NCBI GenBank assembly: GCA_963556495.2
Contig: OY747716.1
Location: 49,217,318 to 49,281,317, forward strand
DNA from: Valencia hispanica
Taxonomy: Eukaryota > Chordata > Actinopteri > Cyprinodontiformes > Valenciidae
Direction of reading: 5' to 3'
DNA: 64,000 nt
Below the pieces are notes generated by a model. That model saw only the letters and a list, made by a program, of their open reading frames with translations, did not search any database and was not told the DNA's origin. Shown here piece after piece: positions 21,260 to 32,900 of the stretch. The translations under genes and the position numbers were made by a program. Positions within the stretch are counted from its first letter, which is position 1; every line of letters begins with the position of its first letter.

Positions 21260-21267
21260 CTGTAGAC

Positions 21268-21700
21268 GAACAAGGTTTTAGTCATTTACAGTTAGAATGT
21301 GACTCCCTGCTTTTTGGTAAACCTGGATTTTATCAACAAATTAATGAAACAAATGTTCAGGTAAAAACAGAACCAGTTCATATTGAACAGAAGTGAGCCC
21401 ACGATGGGGCCCTGAGGGACCCCCAAGAGGAGAGTTTAGCCGTATGTTAAAGAACCAAAAGACCCTTAATGGTGGGTTCATGCTTTACTGACGAACATCA
21501 GAAGTTCTGGAAGAGGCCAGTTAGAGAACAGGACGGATCAAACCAGCCAATCGGGAATCAATGAGTCATAGAGTGAGCTCTCATCTGATTGGCTGATGTT
21601 AGTCTGAAGTGCTCAGAGTGTTTCACGTCTCCAGAGGCTTTAACTGGTTTGGCACAGGGCTGATAGTGGTTTTCTAAAGCCTGGACCCCCCCCACACTCA

Positions 21701-21701
<1 letters not shown>
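21268..21701. other. intron sequence, no feature seen
   Basis: This is unique-looking sequence between the hAT-like element and a CA tract. Confidence 0.45.

Positions 21702-21777
<76 letters not shown>
21702..21777. repeat. (CA)n microsatellite
   Basis: This is a CA tract of about 75 bases. A GT tract of about 30 bases follows at 21966-21996. Confidence 0.95.
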
Positions 21778-21779
<2 letters not shown>

Positions 21780-21964
21780 AGAGCCATTGCATTCAGCAGG
21801 AGAGTTTGCAGCTGCGTGCCGACACGCTGATAAACCCTTTAACACACTCATTAACCCAACAACACACACACATAGAGAGGCATGGTGTGTATTATTCATT
21901 AAAAGTCTACTTGTTTCTCTCTGTCGCTCGGCCTGACTCACCTTTGAACACTGTTTACCTGCAG

Positions 21965-21997
<33 letters not shown>

Positions 21998-21999
<2 letters not shown>

Positions 22000-22689
22000 C
22001 TGTTTTCACTTTAAAGCCAGAAAGTGTGTGTTTGTGTTTAACTCGTTTAACAGACACACACTCTGAAAAGTGTTTTTGACCTCCAGGTCTCTTTGACACA
22101 GAAAGGCATTGTGGGAGTTATCACACGACACACAGCCGGGCCGAGTGTGTGTGTGTTTATATTTGCCTTGCAGCTTCCCAGCGTGTGTGTGTGTGTGTTT
22201 GTTGTGTACAGCTGGCAGTGAGCTGATAACAGACCTATTAGAAATATTAATACACCCTGAACCCCACAGAGACACACACCAAAGGCATCCACAGAGAGAG
22301 TGTTCCTGTGTTCCCCCCGCTCGTTCTGATCGGAGCCAATCAATTAAAACCCAGAGACGAAGGCGTTTCTTTGGCCCTCAGCTGTGACTGACAGGCCCAG
22401 CAGACACCAACATTCACACAACCAGTCAGCTAACCAAGAACTCAAGAACTCAACTGATTTACTGCTCAAGAACCAACAGGAACCGACATCAACCTACTGA
22501 CAAATGGGAAAGAAACAGACCCCATGATCAGGAACATGAGCAGAACCAGAACCACTGGATTAGGAAACATGTAGAACCACTGGAGACAATGACATGAAAA
22601 ACAGGAGCAGAACCCGGCCTATCAACAGAACATCTAAGTGACGTTCAGGAACAGAACAGAACCAGCTGGAGAACAACAAGACAGTTCAA
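21998..22689. other. intron sequence; possible conserved non-coding stretch
   Basis: No gene is seen. The part around 22215-22390 ('agctgataacagacctatta', 'atattaatacaccctgaa', 'ccaatcaattaaaaccc') contains GATA-, TAAT- and CCAAT-type words in non-repetitive sequence and could be a regulatory element. This is inference only. Confidence 0.35.
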
Positions 22690-24030
22690 AGTGGTTTACA
22701 TGATAAAAACATGAAACAGCTGGAAAAAAGAAAACATTACAGCAGCAAAACAAAGGAAAACCATGAACACAGACTAAAAGTAATCATGTGATCATCACTC
22801 AAATCCAGCTCTAAACAGATATGCTTTTAGTTGTGATTTAAAAGAACTCTGTGTTTCAGCAGCTTTGCAGTTTTCTGGAAGTTTGTTCCAGATTAGAGGA
22901 GCATAGAAACTGAAAGCTGCTTCTCCATGTTTGGTTCTGATTCTAGGGATGTTGAGTCGACTGGAATTAGAGGACCTGATTGGTCGGGGGGGGTTGCTAT
23001 AGTAACAGTAGATCTTCAACATACTTTGGTGCTAAGCCATGTAATGATTTATAAACTAGTATATTTAGAAGTCTATTCTCTGAGCTACAGGGAGCCAGTG
23101 TAAGGACTTTAGAACTGGGCTGATGTGCTCTACTTTCCTGGTTCTAGTGAGGAACACGAGCAGCAGCGTTCTGGATCAGCTGCTTCTGTCTGATTTACTT
23201 TTTAGGCAGACCCGTGAAGACACTGTTGCAGTAATCAATCCGACTAAAGATAAACGCATGGCTGAGTTTTTCTAGGTACTGTCCATCAGTCCTTTAATCC
23301 TAGAAATGTTCTTCAGGTGATAGAAGGCTGACCTTGTTATTGACCTTTATGTGACCCTGGAGGTTCAGGTCTGAGTCCATAACGACACCTAGATTTGAGG
23401 CCTGATCTGTAGTTTCTAGCTGGATTAACTGAAGCTGTGTGCTGATTGTTGATCGTTCCTCTTTAGGTCCAAAAGTAATTACTTCTGTTTTGTTTCTATT
23501 CAGCTGGAGAAAGTTATGGCACATCCATCCATTGATTTGCTTAATGTATTTACTACAGGTTTGGATGGGTTCAAAGTCACCTGGTGACACCGTAATGTAG
23601 AGCTGAGTATCATCTGCATAGTTATGGTAGCTAATCTTATTGGTTGTTATAATCTTGCCTAGTGGGAGCATGTAGATATTAAATAAGAGGGGCCCTAGGA
23701 TGGAGCCCTGGGGCACCCCACATGTGATTTCTGTTTGTTCTGATGAAAAGTTTCCTATTGAAACAAAGAAGTCCCTGTTCTTTAGGTAAGACTCAAACCA
23801 GCCAAGTCCTGAACCAGAGAGTCGTTCTAGTAATATATGATGATCAACACTGAGGTCCAACAGAACCAGCACTGTGGTTCTACCACAGTCTGTATATATG
23901 CGGATGTCATTGAAAACTTTAACTGGGACAGTCTCAGTGCTGTGGTTACCACGGAAACCAGACTGGAGAACCTCAAAGCGGTTGGTCATTGTTATGAAGC
24001 TATTTAACTGATTAAAACAGCTTTTTTACT
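22690..24030 (-). mobile_element. L2-type LINE (minus strand), long but decayed copy
   Basis: Read on the minus strand from about 24000 down: [59 protein letters not shown], catalytic YADDTQLYI near 23620, [13 protein letters not shown], then [12 protein letters not shown] near 23390. It resumes near 22930-22800 with RTKHGEAAFSFYAPLIWNKL and SSFKSQLKAYLF. The 3' end near 22690 reads 'gtaaaccactttgaactgtc', typical of L2 tails. Stops and small deletions (for example between LDLS and VDHH) disable it. Confidence 0.9.
23300..23989 (-). pseudogene. L2 reverse-transcriptase open fragment
   Basis: An open frame of 229 codons contains the central reverse-transcriptase motifs of the LINE, including GVPQGS and YADD. 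The fingers segment lacks the AFDT residues normally found between LDLS and VDH. The frame ends before the thumb/C-terminal part, which continues in other frames down to 22795. It is a dead fragment of the element at 22690-24030 and not a host gene. Confidence 0.88.
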
Positions 24031-27000
24031 AATTTATTGATTATTGGAAGATTAGAGATCGAGCATTGTTACTGCATGTTTCAGTGTTAGGTGATATCTT
24101 CACCGTGTTTCTTTGCAGAAGTCACAGTGAACCTGGATTCCACTCCTTCATCACTCCCTTTTTTACTTCTTGCCAGCGAACAACTTCTCCACAGGAACTT
24201 CTTTCTACCAGGGATGAGCCTCATGTTAACAGGAGAAATGGAGTCCATGACGTCTGAAAGTTCAGAATGGAGGTTATCTACCAGCTGGTCTACTGAGTTA
24301 CAGGATGGAGGAGATGGGAGAGTGAACCTGATGGGAGGTTTCAGTGAAGCTGTGTCAGAGAAGGAACCAGTCTGCTAGTAAAGAACTGGGGTAGAACCAG
24401 AACATGAATAAAAGCATCTGACGAGGAGAACCTCAGCAGGAGGAGAACCTCAGTAGGAGGAGAACCTCAGCAGGAGTAAAGAGCAGGAGGTGAAAAGTCC
24501 AAAGGAACCTCTGCTGTAGAACAAGAACATGCTGAGCAGAAGAACCGATGTGAGGAGAATGAGGACTATCCTCCTGAAGAGCAGGAGCAGAACTAGACCA
24601 TGGCAGAAGAACATTCATAGAACCTGAAGAACACAAAATAAATACATCCAGAACAAAGTCTCGTAAAGTTTCTCTTAATAAACTATTTAAATCTGGATCT
24701 TCTTTCCAGGTTCACTGATGGGACCAGAACCACCAGAACCGGGCTCAGGGTAGGTGTATAACAGCTCAAATGTCCACGTTCTCCGTTTGGGTTTGTTCTG
24801 CATGTTTCAGTAGAACCGTTCTAACTTTGATTCAGAGGAACCTGAGCTCCTGGTGGCCGACAGCTAAAAATAAGAGTGACGTAGAGCGGCTCAGTTATTT
24901 ATACCAGACCACAGCGTCGTGTTCCGACCTGCAGGGGAACCGGGCCCTGTTAGAACATCTGGCTGCTGGGTTTAACAGAAGCGCGTCAGGCAGCAGGAAT
25001 GAGCAGAGAAGCAGACTCAGTGTGTGTGAGCAGCAGCAGCAAAGCGTATTAGAGAAGATTACTGTTGTTCACACTGACAGCGGCGCTACAAGCCTCAGAT
25101 TAGATTGAACTTGTTCCATTTATAAGAACATTAAACGGAGCCTGCAATCACTGGTCAATCGATGCTGCTGCTGCTGCTGTGGGGAGGAGGTTCTGGTGCT
25201 GCTCGCTCTGTGGCGGTTCTAATGCCCCAGAAAACACCATGAAGAAGGTTAACGACAGGTCCGCCTCAGAAGAACAGATGTTCCCTGCAGGGAACAGTTA
25301 AAGGAACCTGGGTGTCTTTGGCAGAACTTACAGAATCAGACAGTAAAACAGAACAAAGTCTCCAACTTTAAACTGGTCTCTAGAACAAGAAACTGGTCTC
25401 CAACTGGTTTAAAGTGGAGCTCAGGCCCAGAGAGATACCAGAACCTCTGGATACCAGAGAAGCGAAACGTTAGAGAAGAACTTTGAAGAACCCAGACACT
25501 CCTTCGGTTCCCTCTCTGTCACTGATTTAAGAAGGTTTCTGCTGGTTCTCCAGACACCAGCTGTGGGAACCAGAACTTTTCTCCTGATAGACTCTTTACC
25601 TCTTCGTTCTGGTTCTCCAGACCCAATGCTCTGCATGGTTCTAGCTGACATGTTCCCTGCCTCTTAAAGCTGGAGGTTCTGTCTGAAAACTCAGAACTAG
25701 ACACGTCATGTTCAGGTTCCTGGTGATGTAAAGATCCTGGAATAGAACCCGTGCTTGAGCCTCACGGTTCTCCTGTTTGCACATTAGAACCCGTCCTGAG
25801 GAGCCCATAAGGCATCAGGGAGCAGGTCTGGGTTTCTGCTGTGGAGGGTTACTGAGATTTAATGTGCTGCTCACTGCTCCACACATCAGCCAGGAGGAGA
25901 TGGACCTGCAGAGGAGGAGGAGGAGGATGAAGAGGAGGTGTGTGTGTCTACTGGGAGAGAAGCTGTCTGATTGCTTGGATTGGCTGTAATTAGTCACACG
26001 GTCCCTCTGAAACACAGAAAGCAGGAAGGAGGTGAACTCGATTACTCGTCTTCCTCCTCCTCCTCCATAACTCACAGTAAACAGGACAGTAACCGCCTCC
26101 TCCCTGTGTGTCCTCGCTCAGCCCGTCTCTCACGTGATTGGCTCTGTGATTTAGGACTGCTGCATTCTCATTCGTCAGCGGGTTAACCTCTGCGAGCATG
26201 TGATAAACGAGGTGCGGCGTGCGCGCAGACGTGCACGGCGAGCGTTATCTGCCAGGCTCATTGTGAACTCTGGTTGTCCGTCCATAACTCAGGCAGGAAG
26301 TGTGGCAGGTCAATAGGAGATAAGACAAAGGCTGCAGCAGCGGCGCCGGGTCCAAACAGACAGCCAACGAGCTGCATCCGAGCGTTAAAGCGACTGTTCG
26401 ATACTTCATTACGCTGACGAGAGGCAGCCGGCCGGAAACCTGCAGCAACATCAGAACCTGCAGGACTCTGGAAACTGCAGAGGCTTTTTCCTGCTCCAAG
26501 ATGTTCCAGAAGCGGAACGGGTGAATAAATCCATCACCCTGAACTTCATTAACCAGCTAATTAACTCCAACATCCTGTCAGCTGGCTCTTCTACATCGCC
26601 ATAAAAACAACAACAACTCTTATCAATAAAACCAGCAGAAGGTCTGACCAATAAAAACGTCCAGGAACCTTCAGGAGATCCACCGACAAACAACCTTTTC
26701 CTCCAGGTCAGGAAGAAACTGGGAACATCCCCAAAACAGCAGGAATGGTGCAATGATGTTCCTTCAAACATCTCGTTCTAAACCTGACTGACTGAGGAAC
26801 GCAGACATTCAGATGATCTTCAGTTTGAAACCAACTTTGTGAGAAAACTCTTCAGTAAGGTTCCTCACAGGAGGATCTCCCTCTGCAGATCAGAACGTCA
26901 TGGAGACCAGCCAAGGAATGTGGAAGAAACTCAGCAACCTTGATCTGCCCGACTGGTCTTCATGAAGAACATCTGCTGGAGCCACATGGAGCAGAGAGTT

Positions 27001-27112
27001 TAGGGATCCTGGAGATGTTGTGGGTTAGGGTAGGTCCTCAGCACGGCGTCAGATGATTCCATCATTTCTACTGAGTGTTAAACCAGCAGTAGGAGATAAA
27101 ACCTTCAGATCT
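24031..27112 (-). other. intron sequence with possible conserved patches
   Basis: No exon is recognised. The part 24090-24370 may still belong to repeat sequence linked to the LINE. Patches at about 24890-25110 and 26150-26430 have higher GC, CpG words and GATA/SOX-like words ('ggagataagacaaaggctgc', 'gcgttatctgccaggctc'). These are candidates for conserved non-coding DNA, but I cannot test conservation. A short CTG run is at 25163-25179, a GGA run near 25912-25937 and a TCC run near 26050-26066. Confidence 0.4.
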
Positions 27113-27117
27113 GCTTC

Positions 27118-27727
27118 TGTCACGGTTCCCAGGTTTTTGTGTTTTGTTAGTTATTTTCCTTGTTTAGTTCAATTATCATGTTCAGTTATTCTTTGTTTCT
27201 ACTAGTTATTTCTGCACTTTCTTGTTTCCATATTTCTCCTTGTTCTTAGATGTTTTTCACCCTTTGCTCCTTTCTATTAGTATTCCTCTTTAGATAGTGT
27301 CCTTATTTATTTCTTCCTTCTGTTCTCCACTGTTTCAGTTAGATTCCTCCCTTGACCTATTATGCTTTCTAGTTTCTTAGAGTCTTCTGTCTCCCAGCCA
27401 TTTTACCTCCTGTCCCAGGTGATTACTTCCACCTGCTCTCTCCCTCCCACCTGCATCTGCTCTCACTAATTGGTCCTTGGTCTCCTCTCACTTCCTCATT
27501 TCCTCCCCAGTATATATTCACCTCTCCTTCAGTCACAACTCGCTGGTCCGTCGTCATTCTTTCCCTGTCTGATCCTGATTCCTGCTTAGTTCCTGTTTTT
27601 CCCCATCGCTGCATTTGTCGGTTCTCCTGAGTTTTGTAAGTTATTGTTTCTTGTTTTTTTTTGTTGCAATTAAATCTTTTACGTTTTACTTGCTGCTTTT
27701 GGGTCCTGAATCTAACCAAACATGACA
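27118..27727 (+). mobile_element. solo LTR of an LTR retrotransposon
   Basis: The 610-bp element starts TGTCACGG and ends ACATGACA (TG...CA ends within a TGTCA/TGACA inverted pair). It is flanked by the perfect 5-bp duplication gcttc at 27113-27117 and 27728-27732. It has a TATA-like 'agtatatattcacc' near 27510 and an 'attaaa' polyadenylation-type word near 27669. No internal coding region is present, so it is a solo LTR left by recombination. A 5'-truncated relative lies at 43390-43757. Confidence 0.85.
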
Positions 27728-27861
27728 GCTTCAGTTAGACATGAATGAGCAACAACAACACAACATTCCCATAAAACATGTTTAAGAAAGGAAGGACTGA
27801 GATCAGCTCCTTGAGGAACCCCACACACACACCTGGACCAATCTAAGCCATCAGAACATAC

Positions 27862-27978
27862 CTGCAGGGATCCATGGGTTGCTGTTGGGTCGGTCTCTGG
27901 TGTCGCCCTGCTCCCAGTCAAAGTCGTCCTCTTTGGACTGGACCAGTGTACAGTCAGGAGACGGACCAGCCAGGCAGG
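27862..27978 (-). CDS. ptprm: ptprm-like exon: N-terminal MAM segment (first visible exon)
   Basis: This 117-nt minus-strand exon has acceptor tctttcag (exon starts at 27978) and donor GTATGT (from 27861). Two bases complete a split codon from an exon outside the window; one base is left for the exon at 11577. The translation has CLAGPSPDC, then EDDFDWEQGDTRDRPNSNPW and IPAG. Human PTP-mu begins its mature MAM domain with CLFDEPYSTC, DDFNWEQVNT and SDPWMPSG, as I recall. Both N-terminal MAM cysteines are present. DFNWEQ is typical of PTPRM, whereas PTPRK has DFEWVHV, which supports the PTPRM assignment. The preceding exon should encode the signal peptide and lie past 64000. Confidence 0.92.
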
Positions 27979-29955
27979 CTGAAAGAGAACCAGAAGAATC
28001 TCAGTCACGGTTCTGATACACGGTGGATCAGGACTGAACCAGGAATGTTGGTTCTGGTTCAGTCCGGATCAAGAGTTTCACCATGGCCCGACACCATCAT
28101 TGGTTCTGTAAATCAGTCTGACCCGTTCAGATCTGCTGGGTTCTACTTCATTACCTTCAGAATCACCTCAACCCAACATCAACTCTACGTCAGGATGTAT
28201 TCAGATCACATTCACCCACACAAACATTTTTAAACACCAGTACTTATGTTGTTTTTTTGGTTCAGATCTTTAGGAAACATCGGACAGAAAGATCTGAACC
28301 AAACTCAGAGTTCATGTTGAGATGATGAAGATAGATGATGAAGGCAGCGGGGAGCAGGAAAGCACTTCATGAGTGGAGTTAACCTATTGGAGATCTTTGG
28401 CCTTTACAAAGTTATTCTCTACCCATGGTGTCATTAAATGGAGTTCTGAATAAAAGCTTTAAACTGAGAAACTTTCAGGACAAGCAGCTTTATTATGCAG
28501 AAACAGGGTGGTGACCTTTCCCCTTGAAGGTCAGACCGTGGTGACTGCAGTGTGTCCTGGGTCCTGATCGATCCACCCTCCCGACGCGTTCACCTCGACC
28601 AGAACACCTTCCTCTTCACCTTAAGCTCTAGACTAACTGAAGGTTCTGGCCATGCTGTTACTGTGCTGGCAGGACCTAAGCGCCTGCAGGTACAGCAACG
28701 TGTGGAAACTTTGAACTTGTTCTGGTGGTTTCTACTTCAGTGTCTCTGTCTGGGATGTTTCACCAACCAGGAGCAGTTCTACACATGGCTGGTGAGCAGA
28801 CTGCTCCAAAGGTGGATGGGAACCAACCGTGTGAGGTCAGTTCTGGTTATGTTGGTCTGGGCTGTCAGATGAGCTTCTTCTTCAGAAGGTCATCTGCTGT
28901 AGACCCTCAGGAGACCAGAACATGGCTTCTTCTTCAGTCTCTGAGATGTTCTCCAGTTTAGAACCAGTGTTTTCCAGTTCCCCATTCGGTCACTGGTTAT
29001 CCTGGGGAGTTTCACACTGTCAGACGGAAACATTCCTCTTATAGCTAAACGGACCATCGGCTGCAGTTGATCCAGTGGCTTTTTAAGGTCCAACCACGAA
29101 TGTCCTGATGGCCGGTGGAGCTGCAGCTGCAGGAGTGTGAGAGCAGCTCTGACTGCGTCCTTCCTTCACGCTCCTCAGCAGAAACAGCAGCTTGTAAACA
29201 TATAATGTTCTTCAGAGGGAGACAGTTCCAGTTCATTACCATTTCCCAGCATGCTCGCTGCCGGCTCCTCACACACACATAATAGATGGAAGCCTCCTCC
29301 TTCCTCCCGACTCAAAGACATCTAAATCCCTCCATTCATGCCGACACACACACACACACTGTGGTTGTGTGTGTAAATATATTTTGTGGCATCGGGGCTC
29401 TGACGCCTCGTCAGCCTCTTCAGTGTAATGACTGCGGGTGTGTGTGGCCGTCATCTGAAAGCCTTGACATTAAATAGCTGGAAGGCTCATTTTCTTCCTT
29501 TGTAACAGAAGGCGCATTAAAAACACACACACACACACAGGATCATCCCGCTGGGCAGTGTTAGCTCATCAACAGATACCAGACACAATCTGTTTAATCT
29601 GCTTCTATGAATTTGCATCTATATAGCAAACTGAACACACACACACACACACAGCGCTGCCTCTGGAAAACAGAAACTAATCTGAGCCCCTGAGTTGCTG
29701 AACAGCAGAAATGTGTCTGAACTTGGAGACATGAAGCTAAATATAACCGTCATGCCAAAATGGTTCTCCTGTTGGGTCGGATACTGGTTCTACTGGTACC
29801 ACTGGTACCACTCTGTAGACATGGGGAAAATACAGTACATCCACAATGAGGTTCTACTTCTCTACTAAAACTCATCAAGTCTTTAAGTTCTGTAGATTCA
29901 AACCGAGAAGGTTCAAGAAAATTACATCTGATTTTTTTTACTAAAAGCTAACATC
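27979..29955 (-). other. intron sequence upstream of the first visible exon
   Basis: No exon is recognised. It contains short CA tracts at about 29346-29360, 29523-29539 and 29634-29652. The segment 29360-29480 ('gtgtaaatatattttgtggc', 'agtgtaatgactgcgggtg') is non-repetitive and may be conserved. A signal-peptide exon was looked for and not found. Confidence 0.5.
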
Positions 29956-32900
29956 AGCTCCCCCTCCATCAGCCTGTAGAACCTCCATCAGCCTGTAGAA
30001 CCTCCATCAGCCTGTAGAACCTCCATCAGCCTGTAGAACCTCCTTCAGTCTGTAGAACCTCCATCAGCCTGTAGAAGCTCTATCAGCCTGTAGAAGCTCT
30101 ATCAGCCTGTAGAACCTCCATCAGCCTGTAGAACCTCCATCAGCCTGTAGAACCTCCATCAGCCTGTAGAAGCTCTATCAGCCTGTAGAACCTCCATCAG
30201 CCTGTAGAACCTCCATCAGCCTGTAGAAGCTCCATCAGCCTGTAGAACCTCCATCAGCCTGTAGAACCTCCATCAGCCTGTAGAAGCTCTATCAGCCTGT
30301 AGAACCTCCATCAGCCTGTAGAACCTCCATCAGCCTGTAGAACCTCCTTCAGTCTGTAGAACCTCCATCAGCCTGTAGAACCTCCATCAGCCTGTAGAAG
30401 CTCTATCAGCCTGTAGAACCTCCATCAGCCTGTAGAACCTCCATCAGCCTGTAGAAGCTCTATCAGCCTGTAGAACCTCCATCAGCCTGTAGAACCTCCA
30501 TCAGCCTGTAGAAGCTCTATCAGCCTGTAGAACCTCCATCAGCCTGTAGAACCTCCATCAGCCTGTAGAAGCTCTATCAGCCTGTAGAACCTCCTTCAGC
30601 CTGTAGAACCTCCATCAGCCTGTAGAACCTTTATCAGCCTGTAGAACCTCTATCAGCCTGTAGAACTTCCATCAGCCTGTAGAACCTCTCTCAGCCCGTA
30701 GAACCTCCATAAGCCTACAGAACCTCCATCAGCTTGTAGAACCTCCTCCATTATCCTGCAGAACCCCCATAAGCCTGTAGAACCTCCATCAACCTATAGA
30801 ACCTCCTCCATTGACCTGTAGAACCTTCCACAGCCTGTAGAGCATCATCTGGTGTATTGTAGAACCTCAATTATCCTGTAGGACCTCCTCCATTATCCTG
30901 TAGAGCCTCCTCCAGCAACCTATAGAACCTCCTCCATTATCCTGTAGAACCTCCTCCAGCAACCTATAGAACCTCCTCCATCAACCTATAGAACCTCCTC
31001 CATTATCCCATAGAACCTTCCACAGCCTATAAAGCATCCTCTGTTGTATTGTAGAACCTCAAATATCCCGTAGAACCTCCTCCATTTTCCTGTCGAACCT
31101 CATCCATTATCCTGTAGAACCTCCATCAGCCTGAAGAACATCTTCCATTATCTTGTAGAACCTCCATGAGCTTGTAGAACCTCTTCCATGAGCCAGTAGA
31201 ACCTCCTCCATCCATATGTAGAACCTGCAATATCCTGTAGAACCTCCATCAGCCTATTGAACCTCCTCCATCAGCCTGTAGAACCTCCTCCATTATCCTG
31301 TAGAACCTCCATCAATGTATAGAACCTCCTCCATTATCCTGTAGAACCTCCATCAATGTATAGAACCTCCTCCATTATCCTGTAGAACCTCCATCAATGT
31401 ATAGAACCTCCTCCATCATCCTGCAGAACCACCATAAACCTGTAAAACCTCCATAAGTCTGTTGAACATCCTCCATAAGCCAATAGAACCTCTTCTATCA
31501 GACTGTAGTACCGCCATTAGCCTGTAGAACCTCCTCCATTATCCGGCAGAACCCCCATAAGCCTGTAGAACCTCCATCAGCCTTCAGAACGTTCATAAGC
31601 CTGCTAAACCTCCTCCATTCTCTTTTAGAACCTCCGCCATCAACCTATGGAACATCCTCCAATGTCATGTAGAACCTCCATCAGCCGGTAGAACATCTTC
31701 CATTATCCTATAGAACCTCATCAGCCTGTAAAACCTCCATCATCCTACAAAACTTCCATCAGCCTGTAGAACCTCCATGATCCTAGAGAACCTCAATCAG
31801 CCTGCAGAACCTCCATCAGCCTCCAGAACCTTCATCAGCCTGAAGTACCTCCATCAGCCTGCAGAACCTCCATCAGGCTGCAGAACCTCCATAAGCCTGC
31901 AGATCCTCCAAAAGCCTACAGAACCTCCATCAGCCTGCAGAACATCTTCCATTATCTTGCAGAAACTCAATCAGCCTGCAGAACCTCCATAAGCCTACAG
32001 AACCTCAATCAGCCTACAGAACCTCCATCAGCCTGTAGAACTTTCTCTATTATCCTACAGAACCTCCATAAGCCTGTAGTACCTCCCTCTGCCAGCGGAA
32101 CCTCCAAAAGCCTGTAGAACCTCCATCAGCCTGCAGAACCTCTTCCATTATCCGGTAGAACCTCCTCCATCAACCTATAGAACCTCCTCCATTCCCCCTA
32201 GAACATCCTCCAGTATCCTGTAGAACATTCCACAGCCTGTAGAGCATCCTCTGTTGTATTTTAGAACCTCAATTATCTTGTAGAACCTCCTCCATTCTCC
32301 TGTAGAACCTCCTCCAGTATCCTGTAGAACCTTTCACAGCCTGTAGAGCATCCTATGTTGTATTTTAGAACCTCAATTATCTTGTAGAACCTCCTCAATT
32401 ATCCTATAGAACCTCCATCAACCTATAGAAACTGCTCCATTATCCTGCAGAACCTCCATCACCCTGTAGAACATTCATCAGCCTGCAGAACCTCCATCAG
32501 CCTGCAGAACATCTTCCATTATCTTGTAGAACCTCAATCAGCCTGCAGAACCTCCATCAGCCTGTAGAACCTCCTCCATTATCCTGTAGAACCTCCTCCA
32601 TCAACCTATAAATCCTCCTCCATCATCCTGCAGAACCTCCATCAACCTGTATGACCTCCATAAGCCTGTTCAACATCCTCCATAAGCCTATAGAACCTCC
32701 TCTATCAGACTGTAGTACCGCCATCAACCTGCAAATAATCCTCCATTATCCTGTAGAACCTCCATAAACCTATAGAACCTCCTCCATTAGCCTGTAGAAC
32801 CTCCATCAGCCTGTAGAACCTCCATCAGCCTGTAGAACCCCTTCCATCAGCCTGTAGAACCTCCATTAACCGGTAGAACATCCATCAGCCAATATAACCT

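Noticed and set aside
20871..21281. 136-codon open frame in the hAT-like element
   Set aside because: It shows no resemblance to hAT transposase or any family I know, and overlaps another unrelated open frame; it was kept as non-coding interior.
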